64,000 nucleotides of DNA from Limonium bicolor (Eukaryota; Streptophyta; Magnoliopsida; Caryophyllales; Plumbaginaceae). A program made the position numbers and the translations under genes. Below are positions 48,926 to 59,521 of this stretch, piece after piece. Positions within the stretch are counted from its first letter, which is position 1, and every line of letters starts with the position of its first letter. The stretch lies in contig CM041779.1 in NCBI GenBank assembly GCA_023374045.1, forward strand, positions 274,411,258 through 274,475,257. The letters are read 5' to 3'. Under the pieces are notes generated by a model, which saw nothing but the letters and a program-made list of their open reading frames with translations, made no database searches and had not been told where the DNA came from.

Positions 48926-51900
48926 TTTATTAAAATACCCTTGATAATATTATTAAAAATAAATTATTATATGGTGTTATAATAATAAATGTTAAATTAT
49001 TATGGGATAAACATTAATTATTATATGGAATTATGGAATATTATTTGGAGGATTTCTTATGTTTAAATACAATTAAAATTAATTCATATTGGTATTATGA
49101 ATTTAATAGAAATATTTACAAGTCATATAAATCTGGGAAAATTATTAAACGCTTCAAATATATTATAAAATTTTAGGAAGAGTTGGAACATTGTTTGGAA
49201 AATAAAAGTCAATATAAAATTCAAACCTTAAAGCTTATTAAGCCTTGCTAGAGTTGACTTTTTGAGAATGGTCAAACCAGGCCATGAAACCTATACCAAA
49301 ATAGGTTATGAAAAACCATGAAGATCGATAAAAAGAACGTAAAAACGGATCATCCTAGCCAAAGTTATGCTAGTTTGAAGTTTAGAGCCAAAAATTCATA
49401 AGTGCCACGTGTCAGTCTCTCGAGCGTCCCAACACTTAGCAGATTTTTACCTCCTCGTTTTTCTCCAGCTAACAACCGATCTTGACCTAACTTGTGACGG
49501 CTATATCTTCTTCATTACTCAATATTTTTTCATGCCGTCTTCGCCACTCTCTTCTCCTTAATTCCCTCTTTACAACCGTAACTCATACAGCCCTAAATCA
49601 TCCTACATCGACGGGAAAGTCGATCTCAAGTTGGCACCTTTCACGTTCGCAACCCAGATTTTTCAATTCCCTTCGAATTCAGGTATATTCGTCTGGCCAT
49701 AAATCCTTCGTTTCTCAACCAAATTTTGGTTCTTAGCTCGTTGCGTAGATCTTAACCCGTCTACAATTTCTTATGTTTATGTCCAAGCCTGAATCATAAC
49801 CGGTTGGAAGTTATAGTCGCTCAAAGTTCCGGATTTTTCAGCACATAAAATCATACCGGAAACAGAGAGGTAAACTCGTAACTTTCTGGGTCATTTTCTT
49901 TCTGTATAACATGAGTTAGGATTAGTTCTAGTTATCAATGTGTAGATCTAAGTGTCATCTTTCTAATGAGCCCAAAATCAAAGCTTAACTCGATCTGTGC
50001 AATAACTTATAGATCCCGAAGGTTGCTTCCTAAACTGGTCGAAAGTTCAAGTTTTTCCAGAAAAACGTTTTCGAATCGCTTCGATTCGGGCAATTCCGGT
50101 GAGTTCTCTTCAAATTCCTCCGATTATGCTAACCGGTATTACAATCCCGATCTAACCCATTGTTTCAATTGTGTCAATTACGCTCTAGATTAGGAAGAAT
50201 TTGTGAGGATTTCGTTCGAATTGAAGTCTTGTACCGATATAAGCCCTAACGTTCGAATTGAATACGAATCTTGATGAGCTCTGCATTAAAATTGGGGAAA
50301 ACGGTACCAATAGAACCGAAATCGAATTTCGAATCCATAGAAACAAAAACCATTCGATTTCGTTCTGTAGATTAGGAGATATAGGCAGATTAGTACTCGG
50401 TTTCGATTTGAGTTCTCTGAAGAACTCGCGCAGCAGGAGCCGTTCGATCTCAGTTTAATAGAGATGGACGGCCACGATTAAAACACACGATTTTAAATGT
50501 ATAAGATTTTTATATTGTTTCCCAGGAATAAACCTTACTGTGTAATTATTTAAGTGCCTTCCCGAATGTATTTTGACTTGAAATTTTAAACATAGATTCC
50601 CTTATTTGTGTAGTTTATTTTGATGTAAATTATTAATGGATTTGGAGTTTTTAAACATAAGTTATGATTTTTACAAGTTACGGGCGTTTTCTGGAATTAT
50701 CTGGCTAAATTAAAAAGATATTTTTTATGAAATAAAAATTTTATAATATGTCTAAAATGTTATAGTTACTGTATATTAATTTGGGAATTTTGGGCAATGG
50801 TAAAGGGTTTTAAAAATTGTGTTTATGAGTTTTTCATAAGAAAACCTATAATATAAAGTTTTTAATGTAATCAAAAATTAAAGTAAGGTTGGTTAATGGA
50901 CTTTTAAGCTGGGGAAAATAAAGGGAACTAAATTAACATTTTATAACAGTAAGTTTATAAATGTTTTTGTATTAGTTTTTTTTTAGAAAAGAATTATTTA
51001 CATATATGTATATTTACTTACTTAAGTAGGAACTTGTATAAATTGAGGAATTTAATTATCCTACATTTTATTTACTGTATTATATGGGGATTAATATTTT
51101 AAATAAATAAGGAACAAATATATATAATATTATTTAATAACATTTAAAAAAAAATTAAGAAGTAATTTAAAGTAAATCAGGGAACTAATTAAAGTACCAC
51201 TTAATACTAAACTTTATAAGAGCTAGAACCTTAAGATATGGTAAAAGAAATACTTTATGAAATATACTTAGAATACAGTTTAAGGTTGTATTAATAAGAT
51301 AGTTTAAATATGGTGAATTACATGGGGAAATGTCTTGTAATTTTAATACGGGTATACTTATATCTATTAAATAAACAAGGAAACACATGTTATAAACTTT
51401 AAGTCAGTTGTGTTAAGCCTATAAGTTATTGAACATTAATAAATACAATAAAATTTCTAAAATGTGGTGGATAAATTTTAATACATAAAGATATATATAT
51501 AATATACCTGTAAATAAATACATTAATATGTTGAGGGAAATAATCCTTGTGACAGTATATAAGTAGGTTATATATATATTAAACCTTAGGTTTAGTCAGT
51601 GAGTGATTAAATAATCACTCTTAATTTAAGAGTTATTACACAACATAACTTAACCCTGTCTTGGGCTAACCTACTGGGCCCAAGCCTGTGAACTCCGAAA
51701 GCCCACTTTAACAATTCAAAGAGAGTTTGGGCCACTCTCGGGAATAAATTCTAAATCATTCCAAACTAAACGGGTTGGGCCTAACAAAGGATTTAGTTAA
51801 CAAGTCAAGCCCAAACCTTGTAGAGAATAATGGTAACTGAACTAGTAATCAGTAAGTGAAGAAGGTGTTAGTTTATAAGTCTCTTAACTAATCACACTGG

Positions 51901-52161
51901 AACCTTAATTATAGGTTACTTTGGGGAATCACTTTACGAGTAGTTATTGCTTCACGTACCAGGTACGATTTCTCGTACTCCGATATTTTTATGATTGGCT
52001 TGTGAATGTTTTGGAAAACGCTAACCGACTTTAAGAGGAATTTAAAAAAAAAGGTTTGTGACTAACTCAGCTTGTCTGACTAACTGAGCCTTGTATGTGA
52101 AACTCACTTGGGTATTGGTTCCTTTCCCTTCGGTTGTTCCACTGGACATTGATTACTTGGG

Positions 52162-52240
52162 GTTTACGCTTCTGCACTCTGTAGGACTGAGTGTTTTGGT
52201 ATTGCTCTGGGTAGTTGGTGATCTGGTGGGAATTTGGAAA
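52162..52240 (+). other. Conserved block in the E LTR, shared with B and C
   Basis: Contains TCTGCACTCTGTAGGACTGA, then GTGTTTTGGTATTGC and GGTGATCTGGTGGGAA, matching the B and C interiors. The second copy is at 62896-62971. Confidence 0.7.
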
Positions 52241-52332
52241 AAGTCGTCTTTGGTATTCTTTCTTTGACTCTGGACATTTGTTTCATCCATGAGTGGGGTC
52301 GTTGCTGTGGCGTGCGCGCGTCTTCATCGGTA

Positions 52333-52419
52333 AACAGTAAAGGGCTGTATATCCCTTGTCCTGAGAGGACGTAGTTAACAGTAAGGGGCTGTATATCCCC
52401 TGTCCTTAATGGACGTTCT
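52333..52419 (+). repeat. Tandem pair of double hairpins in the E LTR
   Basis: Two 44-bp units. The first stems are AAGGG-CCCTT and AGGGG-CCCCT around CTGTATAT, and the second stems are GTCC-GGAC. Copies lie at about 63070-63156. Confidence 0.65.
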
Positions 52420-53056
52420 TGGCGGTGGGGGCCATCTCTCCAGTTGGTTTCATTCCATTCTTGAGTTGCTGGTTTTGGTTTTCTCTCATTCATTCCTAGT
52501 CCTCGTGACTACATGGGTCTTTCTACTCCAACTTGGAAATGGATCTAACATAAGTAATGATTGTTCACTAATTCTTGGTGTGGTGTTATTTACTAACTTT
52601 ACTCTTCTGTTATTTGTCTTCTTTGAAATGTTTGTTTGACTTGGTGTTTTAAAAGGGTGTTTTGTTCGCTATTTTGTTTAAGTGCTGTTTTCAAGTTATT
52701 GTTTATTCAAGTTATATTAAAGTTTTGTTTTAGAGAATAGTACCAGTTCCATTCCAGGGAACTGACTCACCCCTCCCGGGGTGGGCTGCTTGGTTTAATC
52801 TTGCAGGTACAAATTATTATACAGGTAACCACGAAGAGTGTGAGTGACTGGGATGGTAGTAGGATTTTTGGAGAGATTGTTGTAATTTATTTATGTTTAT
52901 TTCATGTTGAGTTTTCTCGAGTTCAGACCGTAGCTTTTGTAAGTTATAAGTTGTAATTGGTGAGGATTGGTGCCGGGTGTTTGGAACCCGATGGTCTGTA
53001 CGCCTTCGTATTTTTATTTCCGCTTTAAATACGTTAAATAGGGGTGTTACAGAAAG

Positions 53057-53083
53057 TGGTATCAGAGCGTAGTTACGCTTTGA
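53057..53083 (+). promoter_or_regulatory. Primer binding site and overlapping hairpin (E)
   Basis: TGGTATCAGAGC at 53057-53068. TCAGAGCG pairs with CGCTTTGA (one G.U) over the loop TAGTTA. Positions 53084-53320 are leader without a gene. Confidence 0.88.
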
Positions 53084-53320
53084 ACCCGAGAAAACAAGCC
53101 GAGTGAAATACTTAGATTATAGGTGCACTTAAAACTGGGGAACTGGGGTAGAATTGGGAAGTGAGGATCCAGAAAGGCGCGTGACCCTACCCCATACTTA
53201 TTACTTATGTTTTTACTCCATGTGCATACGAATCGTCCTTAGGACGTTATAAATGTTAATACATAGACATTTAGACTCAACAATACGCCTCTGAGTAACG
53301 AATTCGTCAATATCAGCTAA

Positions 53321-53966
53321 ATGTCGGGAAGAAGAGGAAGAGGAGCAGGTTCCTCAGGAGCAGGAAACTTCAGGAGGCCTTGGACCCGACGCAGTCACTC
53401 CAGAGGTCATAGCTCAGATAGTGACGGCTGCACTAGCTCAGCAGCAGGCTCAGATCCCACAGCCGCCACCACCACCACCTAATGGACCCCGAGAGTTCAA
53501 CTGGCTGAAGGCAGTCAATGACCTTCGCCCTCCAACTTATGAAGGCCAGCCGGAACCGAAGACCTTAGAGAAGTACATCGATGAGATGCAGAAGGCCTTC
53601 ACCTCTATGCACGTTCCAGCTAATCGCCAGGTGGACATAGCGGCCTACTTCCTTCAGGGACCCGCGCACCGATGGTGGCAGACTGCCAGAGCCGAGCTGA
53701 CGGCCCAGGCGAACTTTGACTTTCAGGCATTTCTAGTGGCCTTGAGAGCTAAATTCTACCCATCTTACCTCCAGAAGAGGATGAGGAGCGAGTTCGAGCA
53801 GCTGAAGCAAGGAAATTCCTCAGTTGCTGACTACTATAACAAGTTGTGGAATTACTTGCTGTGATTGGAGAGGGAGCCTACGCTCCGAGGTACCTGGTGG
53901 ATAAATTCATTCTGGCTTGGACTTCACATGAACATGATAGGTTCCACCAGAGGGATGACCTTACAG
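53321..53966 (+). CDS. gag: Gag exon 1, capsid domain (element E)
   Basis: Starts MSGRRGRGAGS at 53321, like D. A frame change near 53375 leads to the main frame (PREFNWLKAVNDLRPPTYEG, YFLQGPAHRWWQTA, LRAKFYPSYLQKRMRSEFEQ). Another change near 53850 ends that frame, and the capsid sequence continues (AVIGEGAYAPRYLVDKF) in another frame to MTLQ at 53966. Gag capsid. The breaks are single-base gaps. Confidence 0.85.
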
Positions 53967-54032
53967 GTAAGGAACATGATTTAGAAAATTTGGTATGCTA
54001 AGATTCTCCATTAACATGTATTGTAACGACAG
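53967..54032 (+). other. Intron I1 (element E)
   Basis: 66 bp, CAG|GTAAGG to CGACAG|GAA, phase 0, same place as in D. Very short for a plant intron but with a strong donor. Confidence 0.7.
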
Positions 54033-54242
54033 GAACTGGCTGAGGACGCAAACGATTGCGAGACCACTATTGCCTATCAAAATTCTGTGCTAGGCAAGAG
54101 GAGGAATGACAATGGAGGAAGAGATGGGAGAGGACCCCCTCAGACTCACGAAAGGAGGGGCAAATTTTCAAGGGGGGGAATGAGAAGGCCATCGTCCCTT
54201 CTAACGCTAATGCTAGACCTCTTCGCCACGAACCACCTAAGG
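54033..54242 (+). CDS. gag: Gag exon 2 (element E)
   Basis: Starts ELAEDANDCETTIAYQ, is Arg- and Gly-rich in the middle, and ends NANARPLRHEPPK(G) at a GTGAGA donor. A frame change lies in the G-run near 54178. Same boundaries as D exon 2. Confidence 0.7.
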
Positions 54243-54309
54243 GTGAGAAAGGTTGGATTCCACAGTATGTTACATTTTATTTTCCTATCTCGTTACTAAC
54301 TCTGACCAG
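54243..54309 (+). other. Intron I2 (element E)
   Basis: 67 bp, GTGAGA to TCTGACCAG with TTACTAAC upstream, a good branch-point match. Phase 1, joining PPKG to TGNQFVRRYFC. Confidence 0.75.
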
Positions 54310-54710
54310 GAACAGGAAATCAATTTGTGAGAAGGTACTTCTGTAAGTGGTGTAAGAAGGACCACCCGGGCAAGGATTGTAAGGGAAACCTGGTGAATTG
54401 CAACTACTGTGGCAAGATGGGGCATAGATCGTTTGAATGCATCATGAACCCGGACTCCAGGAGATACAAGCCACGCACCGGGTCAGCGGCTGAAGCCCCA
54501 CCTATTAACACTAATGGAGGAGGAGGTAGAGGTAGTACGGGAGGTGCTGGACCATCTACCAACCGCCCTGCCCAGACACAGAGGCCGGGACAGAACTACC
54601 CTCAGAGGCCAGGCAAAGCACCGGTCCTCAACCTGGTGGACCGGGTGGAAGCAGCGAGGGATGACCTGGGTTCATATGGTGAGGAATACCTTCCTATCGA
54701 AGGAGCTTAG
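54310..54710 (+). CDS. gag: Gag nucleocapsid exon with two zinc knuckles (element E)
   Basis: Two intact knuckles: FCKWCKKDHPGKDC and CNYCGKMGHRSFEC, both CX2CX4HX4C. A Gly-, Thr- and Pro-rich tail and NLVDRVEAARDDLGSYG follow. A phase-1 GTGAGG donor lies at 54679, and the unspliced frame runs to a stop at 54710. Packages genomic RNA. Confidence 0.9.
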
Positions 54711-54861
54711 ACTTTTATTCCATTCTTGTTTCTATAGACTCATGTTTCTTTGTATTGTAAAGGGATGAACTACAAATCCCTCCTTCCTTTATATTTTTGT
54801 TCGAAACCAAGTTGTGAACCTTATCCTAAACTGCTTAATAAGAATCATTGTTTTCATTCAG
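54679..54861 (+). other. Intron I3 (element E), zinc knuckle to AlkB
   Basis: 183 bp, SY(G)|GTGAGG to TTTTCATTCAG before A-F-D-I-C-F-P. Phase 1 on both sides. The acceptor has a clear pyrimidine tract. Confidence 0.75.
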
Positions 54862-55572
54862 CTTTTGATATTTGCTTTCCCATATTACCTATCTCCACAC
54901 CCAACATCCCCTTTGAAGCCAAACCACACCCACCAGAGAAATGTGAGGTCTTGAGACCCGGGATGATCTACTACGAGAGTACCTGACCCCAGCAGTCCAG
55001 TATGCATTGATCCTCAAGATCAGGGAGTTAGGTGTGAAGGAAGGGAATTTTTACACTCCTACCTTCAAGAATGGTTCAGCCATGAAGTTGAAGCTCATGT
55101 GCTTAGGCAAGAAGTGGAACCACACCGCCAAAAGCTATGAAGAGGCGGAGGTGCCACCGATCCCGGAGGAGTTGCAGACCATCATTGGAGCTGCAGTGAA
55201 ATCGCACAAGAATTGGAGGATGAGCCCGTCCCAGACATAACCCAGACGTCTGCATCATCAACTTTTATGGGAAAGAAGGTAAGCTAGGGTTGCATCAAGA
55301 TAAGGATGAATCCCTAGAATCCATCACCAGAGGAGTTCCAGTGGTTTCCATATCACTTGGAGACGACGCGGAGTTCCTATTTGGTGACCAGAAGAGGATG
55401 GACCTTTCCACCAAGATCATCCAAGTCAGGTGATGTACTGATCTTTGGAGGGGCAGCTAGACTCATCTACCATGGAGTGAAGAGAATCAAACCCAACACA
55501 GCCCCCACATCCATTATTAACCAGACTCACCTGAAACCTGGCAGATTGAACCTGACCTTTAGACAGATCTAG
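54862..55572 (+). pseudogene. AlkB-type dioxygenase with small frame breaks (element E)
   Basis: The same domain in pieces: CEVLRPGMI (about 54942-54968), FYTPTFKNGSAMKLKLMCLGK (about 55040-55110), FYGKEGKLGLHQDKDES (about 55260-55312), VPVVSISLGDDAEFLFGDQKR, SGDVLIFGGAARLIYHGV, and RLNLTFRQI with a stop at 55570. Iron ligands H (55293) and D (55299), second H (55471) and both 2OG Arg codons are present. Breaks near 54965, 55204, 55242 and 55420 are each a loss of one or two bases, compatible with sequencing gaps or recent decay. Confidence 0.88.
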
Positions 55573-55662
55573 CTATGTATTTTACAATTCAGCATTGTAA
55601 TCATTAAACTACTCAAGCTTGCAATAAGAATGGAAATACTAAGAATTCATTTCTTCATGTAG

Positions 55663-55736
55663 GCGCTGGAAATTTTGAGATCAAGCTGAATGTGTTGAAC
55701 CAGGCTCAGCAAAGAGCAATGGAATGGTCATCACAG
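55663..55736 (+). other. pol: Short exon before protease (element E)
   Basis: Starts at CATGTAG|GC in phase 1, reads GAGNFEIKLNVLNQ with the donor G, and ends CAG|GTATAA. The downstream acceptor at 55809 is out of phase by one base, so one base may be missing. Positions 55573-55662 are spacer. Confidence 0.5.
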
Positions 55737-55809
55737 GTATAAACGTTAACCCTGAGTAATTACCTTGGAACGTTACCCAAAATCTTAAAAACCTATTCTA
55801 CAATTTCAG
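55737..55809 (+). other. Intron-like interval before protease (element E)
   Basis: 73 bp, CAG|GTATAA to ACAATTTCAG|GA. D has no matching interruption at this point. Confidence 0.45.
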
Positions 55810-57354
55810 GAACGTTCCTAGTTAATGGAGTGGAGGCCACAGTCCTGTTTGATTGGTGCCTCCCACTCCTTCATATCACAAGCGTTTCATGATAAGATCG
55901 ATGCTTCGACCGAGGATATCCACGACTGCTCAGTCTTGCTGCCATCCAAAGAACGGATCAAGTGTAGTAAGCAGTGCAAGAATTTGAGCATACACATCAA
56001 GGGAGCGGACTTCCTTCTGGATGCCATAGTCTTCCCTGGCATGGGATTTGACATTATTGTGGGCATGGACACGCTACAGCGGTATCGAGGCAGACTACAT
56101 TGTGCAGAGCACCGTCTCCTCCTGAAGTCAGCTACAGGGACCACCGTGTCGTACCGAATGCAGCCTAAGCAGCCGACTGTGAAGGTTGTATCGGCTCTAT
56201 CCCTGATGAAGGAGGTATCCAAGGGCGCGACTGCTTACTACTGTTATGCCCAGGATCTGAGGACGGATCCGAAGTTCCAGAGCAATGTTCCCATTGTGTC
56301 GGAGTACCCCGACGTTTTTCCAGAGGAGCTACCTGGACTACCACCGCTGAGAGAGGTCGAATTCAATATTGACCTCATACCTGGTACGGGACCGATTGCT
56401 AAGGCTCCCTACCGGATGGGCCCTGCAGAGATGGTTGAGTTGAAGAAACAGCTGCAGGAGCTACTAGATAAAGGTTTCATCAGACCCAGTGTCTCACCTT
56501 GGGGTGCACCAGTGCTTTTCGTCAAGAAGAAGGACGGAAGCATGAGACTCTGCATTGACTATAGAGAGTTGAACAATGTCACGATCAAGAACAAGTACCC
56601 ACTGCCCAGGATCGAGGACTTGTTCGACCAGCTGAGGGGAGCCAAGGTGTTCTCCAAGATCGACCTGCGTTCCGGATATCATCAGATAGCTGTAGCTGAG
56701 CCAGACATAGAAAAGACAGCCTTCCGGACCAGATACGGCCACTATGAGTTCACAGTAATGCCGTTTGGACTGACTAATGCACCGGCGAGATTTATGGACT
56801 TGATGCAGAGAGTCTTCCAAGCACAGTTGGATAAGTCGGTGGTCGTATTCATAGACGACATTCTGATCTTCTCCAAGAGCAAAGAAGAACATGAGCGGCA
56901 TTTGAGGACAGTTTTGGAGACTCTGAGGGAGAAGTTGTACGCCAAGTTCAGCAAGTGTGAATTTTGGCTGGACAAGGTATCATTCCTTGGACACGTGATC
57001 TCGGCTGAGGGAGTTTCTGTAGACCCAGCTAAGATCGAGGCAGTGAAGAGCTGGCATAGGCCTCGTACTGTGACGGAGATACGGAGTTTCCTTGGGTTGG
57101 CTGGCTACTACAGACGTTTTGTGAAGGATTTCTCCAGGCTAGCCAAGCCCTTGACTTCACTGATGAAGAAGGATAGCCCGTTCGTATGGACAGAGGCTTG
57201 TGAGGTCTCCTTTCAGGCGCTGAAGGACGCCTTGACCACAGCTCCAGTGTTGACTATCCCAGAGGGGAATGAGGGGTACGAGGTATATTGTGATGCCTCA
57301 GGCAAGGGAATTGGTGGAGTACTGATGCAGCATGGCCGAGTAGCTTGCTTCTAG
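55810..57354 (+). pseudogene. pol: Protease, reverse transcriptase and start of RNase H (element E)
   Basis: [13 protein letters not shown] leads into the protease site, where two bases are missing and D-S-G is lost; [10 protein letters not shown] follows in a new frame. From there 500 codons are open: [14 protein letters not shown] (protease end), [41 protein letters not shown] (motif A), [26 protein letters not shown] (catalytic F-I-D-D), [16 protein letters not shown], then RNase H start [17 protein letters not shown]. The frame breaks at 57342. RT looks intact. Confidence 0.9.
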
Positions 57355-57986
57355 ACAGCTGAAGAAGCACGAAGAAAATTACCCTACACACGACCTTGAG
57401 CTCCTCGCCATAGTCTTCGCCTTGAAGATCTGGCGACATTACTTGTATGGAGCCACAGTCCGGATTATGACAGACCATAAAAGTCTGAAGTACATCTGGA
57501 CCCAGAAGGAGCTGAACCTGAGACAGCGACGATGGGTCGAGCTACTGGCTGATTATGACATCAATCTCCAGTACCGAGGGTAAAGGGAATGTCGTGGCAG
57601 ACGCTCTGAGCAGGAGAGCACACTCACTCCTAGCCTTGATAGAGACGACCACGATAGCTGAGGAGATATACGCAGCCCAGGACAGAGATGTATACCTACA
57701 GGGCATCAGGCGGAAATTAGCAGACGGTTTGACTGATGGTCTGAAGTATGAGTATGAGCTAGACAGTGAGGGACACCTTCGAGTCAGAGGCAGACTCTGC
57801 GTTCCTCAGGATGCGACAGAGCTCCAGACCAGGATTCTTTCTGAGGCTCATTCCTCGACATATCAGTCACCCTGGAGCCACCAAGATGTACAAGGACTTG
57901 AAACAATTATTCTGGTGGAGCGGGATGAAGAGGGATGTAGCGGATTTCGTCTCTCGGTGCCTCACCTGTCAGAAGGTGAAGTTTGA
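57355..57986 (+). pseudogene. pol: RNase H end and integrase N-terminal region (element E)
   Basis: Continues in shifting frames: [48 protein letters not shown], a break near 57580, then [17 protein letters not shown] through the connector (IRRKLADGLTDGLKYEYEL, GRLCVPQDATELQTRILSEA). The frame changes near 57865 into the integrase zinc domain. Confidence 0.85.
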
Positions 57987-59091
57987 GCATCGTCGACCAG
58001 GGGCCAGATTCAGTCACTACCAGTACCGTGCTGGAAATTTGATGATATCAGCATGGACTTTGGTCGGTCTTCCTCCAGCTAGAGGGGGACTGAATTCCAT
58101 TTGGGTGATAGTCGATAGGTTGACCAAGACAGCTAGGTTTATACCTATCAAGGACACATGGAAGGTGCCCAAGCTAGCTGAGGTTTTCACCACAGAGCAC
58201 ATCCGGTACCATGGAGTACCGAAGACGATCGTCTCCGATCGTGACACTCGTTTCCTCAGCAGATTTTGGCGTCAGGTACAGGAGGCGTTTGGGACTCAGC
58301 TACGCCTCAGCACAGCTTTTCACCCACAGACTGATGGGCAGACTGAGAGGACGATTCAGACATTGGAGGATATGTTGCGAGCAGTCGCTCTAGACTATCA
58401 GGGGAGTTGGGTAGAGCGTCTACACCTGGTAGAGTTCTCCTATAATAACTCTTACCATTCATCTATCGGCATGGCACCTTTCCAGGCTCTATATGGCAGG
58501 CCGTGCCGGACTCCCTTGTCATGGAGTGATCCTTCTGAGGCAGTCCTAATTGGGCCCGAATATATTCAGACACTGCAGGATGACGTCAGAGTTATTCAGC
58601 AGCACATGAGGGCAGCGCAGTCCAGACAGAAATCCTATGGGGATCAGCGCACCAGAGAGCTTGAGTTTAAGGTTGATGACATGGTCTTCTTACGAGTGTC
58701 CCCGATGAGAGGCATCTTCAGATTTGGGATGAAGGGGAAACTAAGCCCTAAGTATGTCGGCCCGTACAGGATTACGGAGCGAGTGGGCCCAGCTGCATAC
58801 AGATTAGATTTACCAGCAGAGTTGGGGAAGGTACATGATGTTTTCCATGTATCTCAGCTGAAGAAGTATATGCCTGACCCTTCTCACGTACTGCAGCCAG
58901 AGAGATTGGAGATAGAGCCTACACTGAGATATGAAGAGACTCCTATCCGGACCTTGGACACGAAGGTCCGCGAAACGAGAGGCAGATCAGTTAAGCTAGT
59001 GAAGGTTCTTTGGGAACACCATGGGGTCGAGGAAGCTACTTGGGAGACTGAGGACTCCATGAGAATGAAGTACCCCCATCTTTTTACTTGA
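57766..59091 (+). CDS. pol: Integrase with chromodomain (element E)
   Basis: The true domain begins near 57865: [34 protein letters not shown]. The expected first catalytic Asp (near 58053) is out of frame by a small gap (frame reads ISAWTLVGLPPARGG). The later D in VSDRDTRF and E in TDGQTERTIQ are 35 residues apart. [32 protein letters not shown] and a C-terminal chromodomain-like VKVLWEHHGVEEATWETED to the stop at 59091 follow without a break. Confidence 0.9.
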   Translation: MRDTFESEADSAFLRMRQSSRPGFFLRLIPRHISHPGATKMYKDLKQLFWWSGMKRDVADFVSRCLTCQKVKFEHRRPGARFSHYQYRAGNLMISAWTLVGLPPARGGLNSIWVIVDRLTKTARFIPIKDTWKVPKLAEVFTTEHIRYHGVPKTIVSDRDTRFLSRFWRQVQEAFGTQLRLSTAFHPQTDGQTERTIQTLEDMLRAVALDYQGSWVERLHLVEFSYNNSYHSSIGMAPFQALYGRPCRTPLSWSDPSEAVLIGPEYIQTLQDDVRVIQQHMRAAQSRQKSYGDQRTRELEFKVDDMVFLRVSPMRGIFRFGMKGKLSPKYVGPYRITERVGPAAYRLDLPAELGKVHDVFHVSQLKKYMPDPSHVLQPERLEIEPTLRYEETPIRTLDTKVRETRGRSVKLVKVLWEHHGVEEATWETEDSMRMKYPHLFT

Positions 59092-59144
59092 TAGTCCCCT
59101 ATGTTGTTAGTCTGTATCAGTAGAGGTACGAGGGCGTACCTTAG

Positions 59145-59162
59145 CTTCTTTTAGGGGGAACT
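59145..59162 (+). promoter_or_regulatory. Upstream (second) polypurine tract, element E
   Basis: CTTCTTTTAGGGGGAACT after GGGCGTACC, 54 nt past the pol stop. Same place as in D. Confidence 0.55.
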
Positions 59163-59260
59163 GGAGCATAATCCTCCTTCGTTACCTCATTCAGATTATG
59201 CCCGTTTGTTTTACTAATAGGATGACGGAGAGGTGTATGCATGTATTTGAGTTACTCGTA

Positions 59261-59466
59261 TGTGATTTATGATTTCTATTTATGAAATATTTTGGTACTT
59301 TCCGGTTCAGTATGATTCTGAGTACCTTGTGCGAAATTGGAATAGGAATGGTTGGAAATTATATGTGATTTATGATTTCTATTTATGAAATATTTTGGTA
59401 CTTTCCGGTTCAGTATGATTCTGAGTACCTTGTGCGAAATTGGAATAGGAATGGTTGGAAATTAAA
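59261..59466 (+). repeat. 103-bp tandem duplication in the E 3' region
   Basis: Two identical copies beginning TGTGATTTATGATTTC at 59261 and 59364. Absent from D. A short frame over it is not a gene. Confidence 0.9.
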
Positions 59467-59521
59467 GGTTTGGTATGGAAGATACAATTGGGAATGCCTA
59501 TTGGAACTGTTAGTAGATTTT

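Larger units (their letters stand above)
48884..53051 (+). repeat. 5' LTR of element E
   Basis: Starts with a 41-nt near-palindrome and ends GGGGTGTTACA. The first 600 bp and 50500-51650 are very AT-rich. 49440-50470 is leader-like and GC-richer. Carries the conserved block (52162) and paired hairpins (52333). A hairpin CGGGT...ACCCG lies near 52976-52992. No gene. Confidence 0.93.

Noticed and set aside
49440..50460. GC-richer stretch of the E LTR with 65-80 codon frames (49494, 49966, 50258) as a captured gene
   Set aside because: Frames are short and broken differently in the two LTR copies; fits an untranslated leader better.
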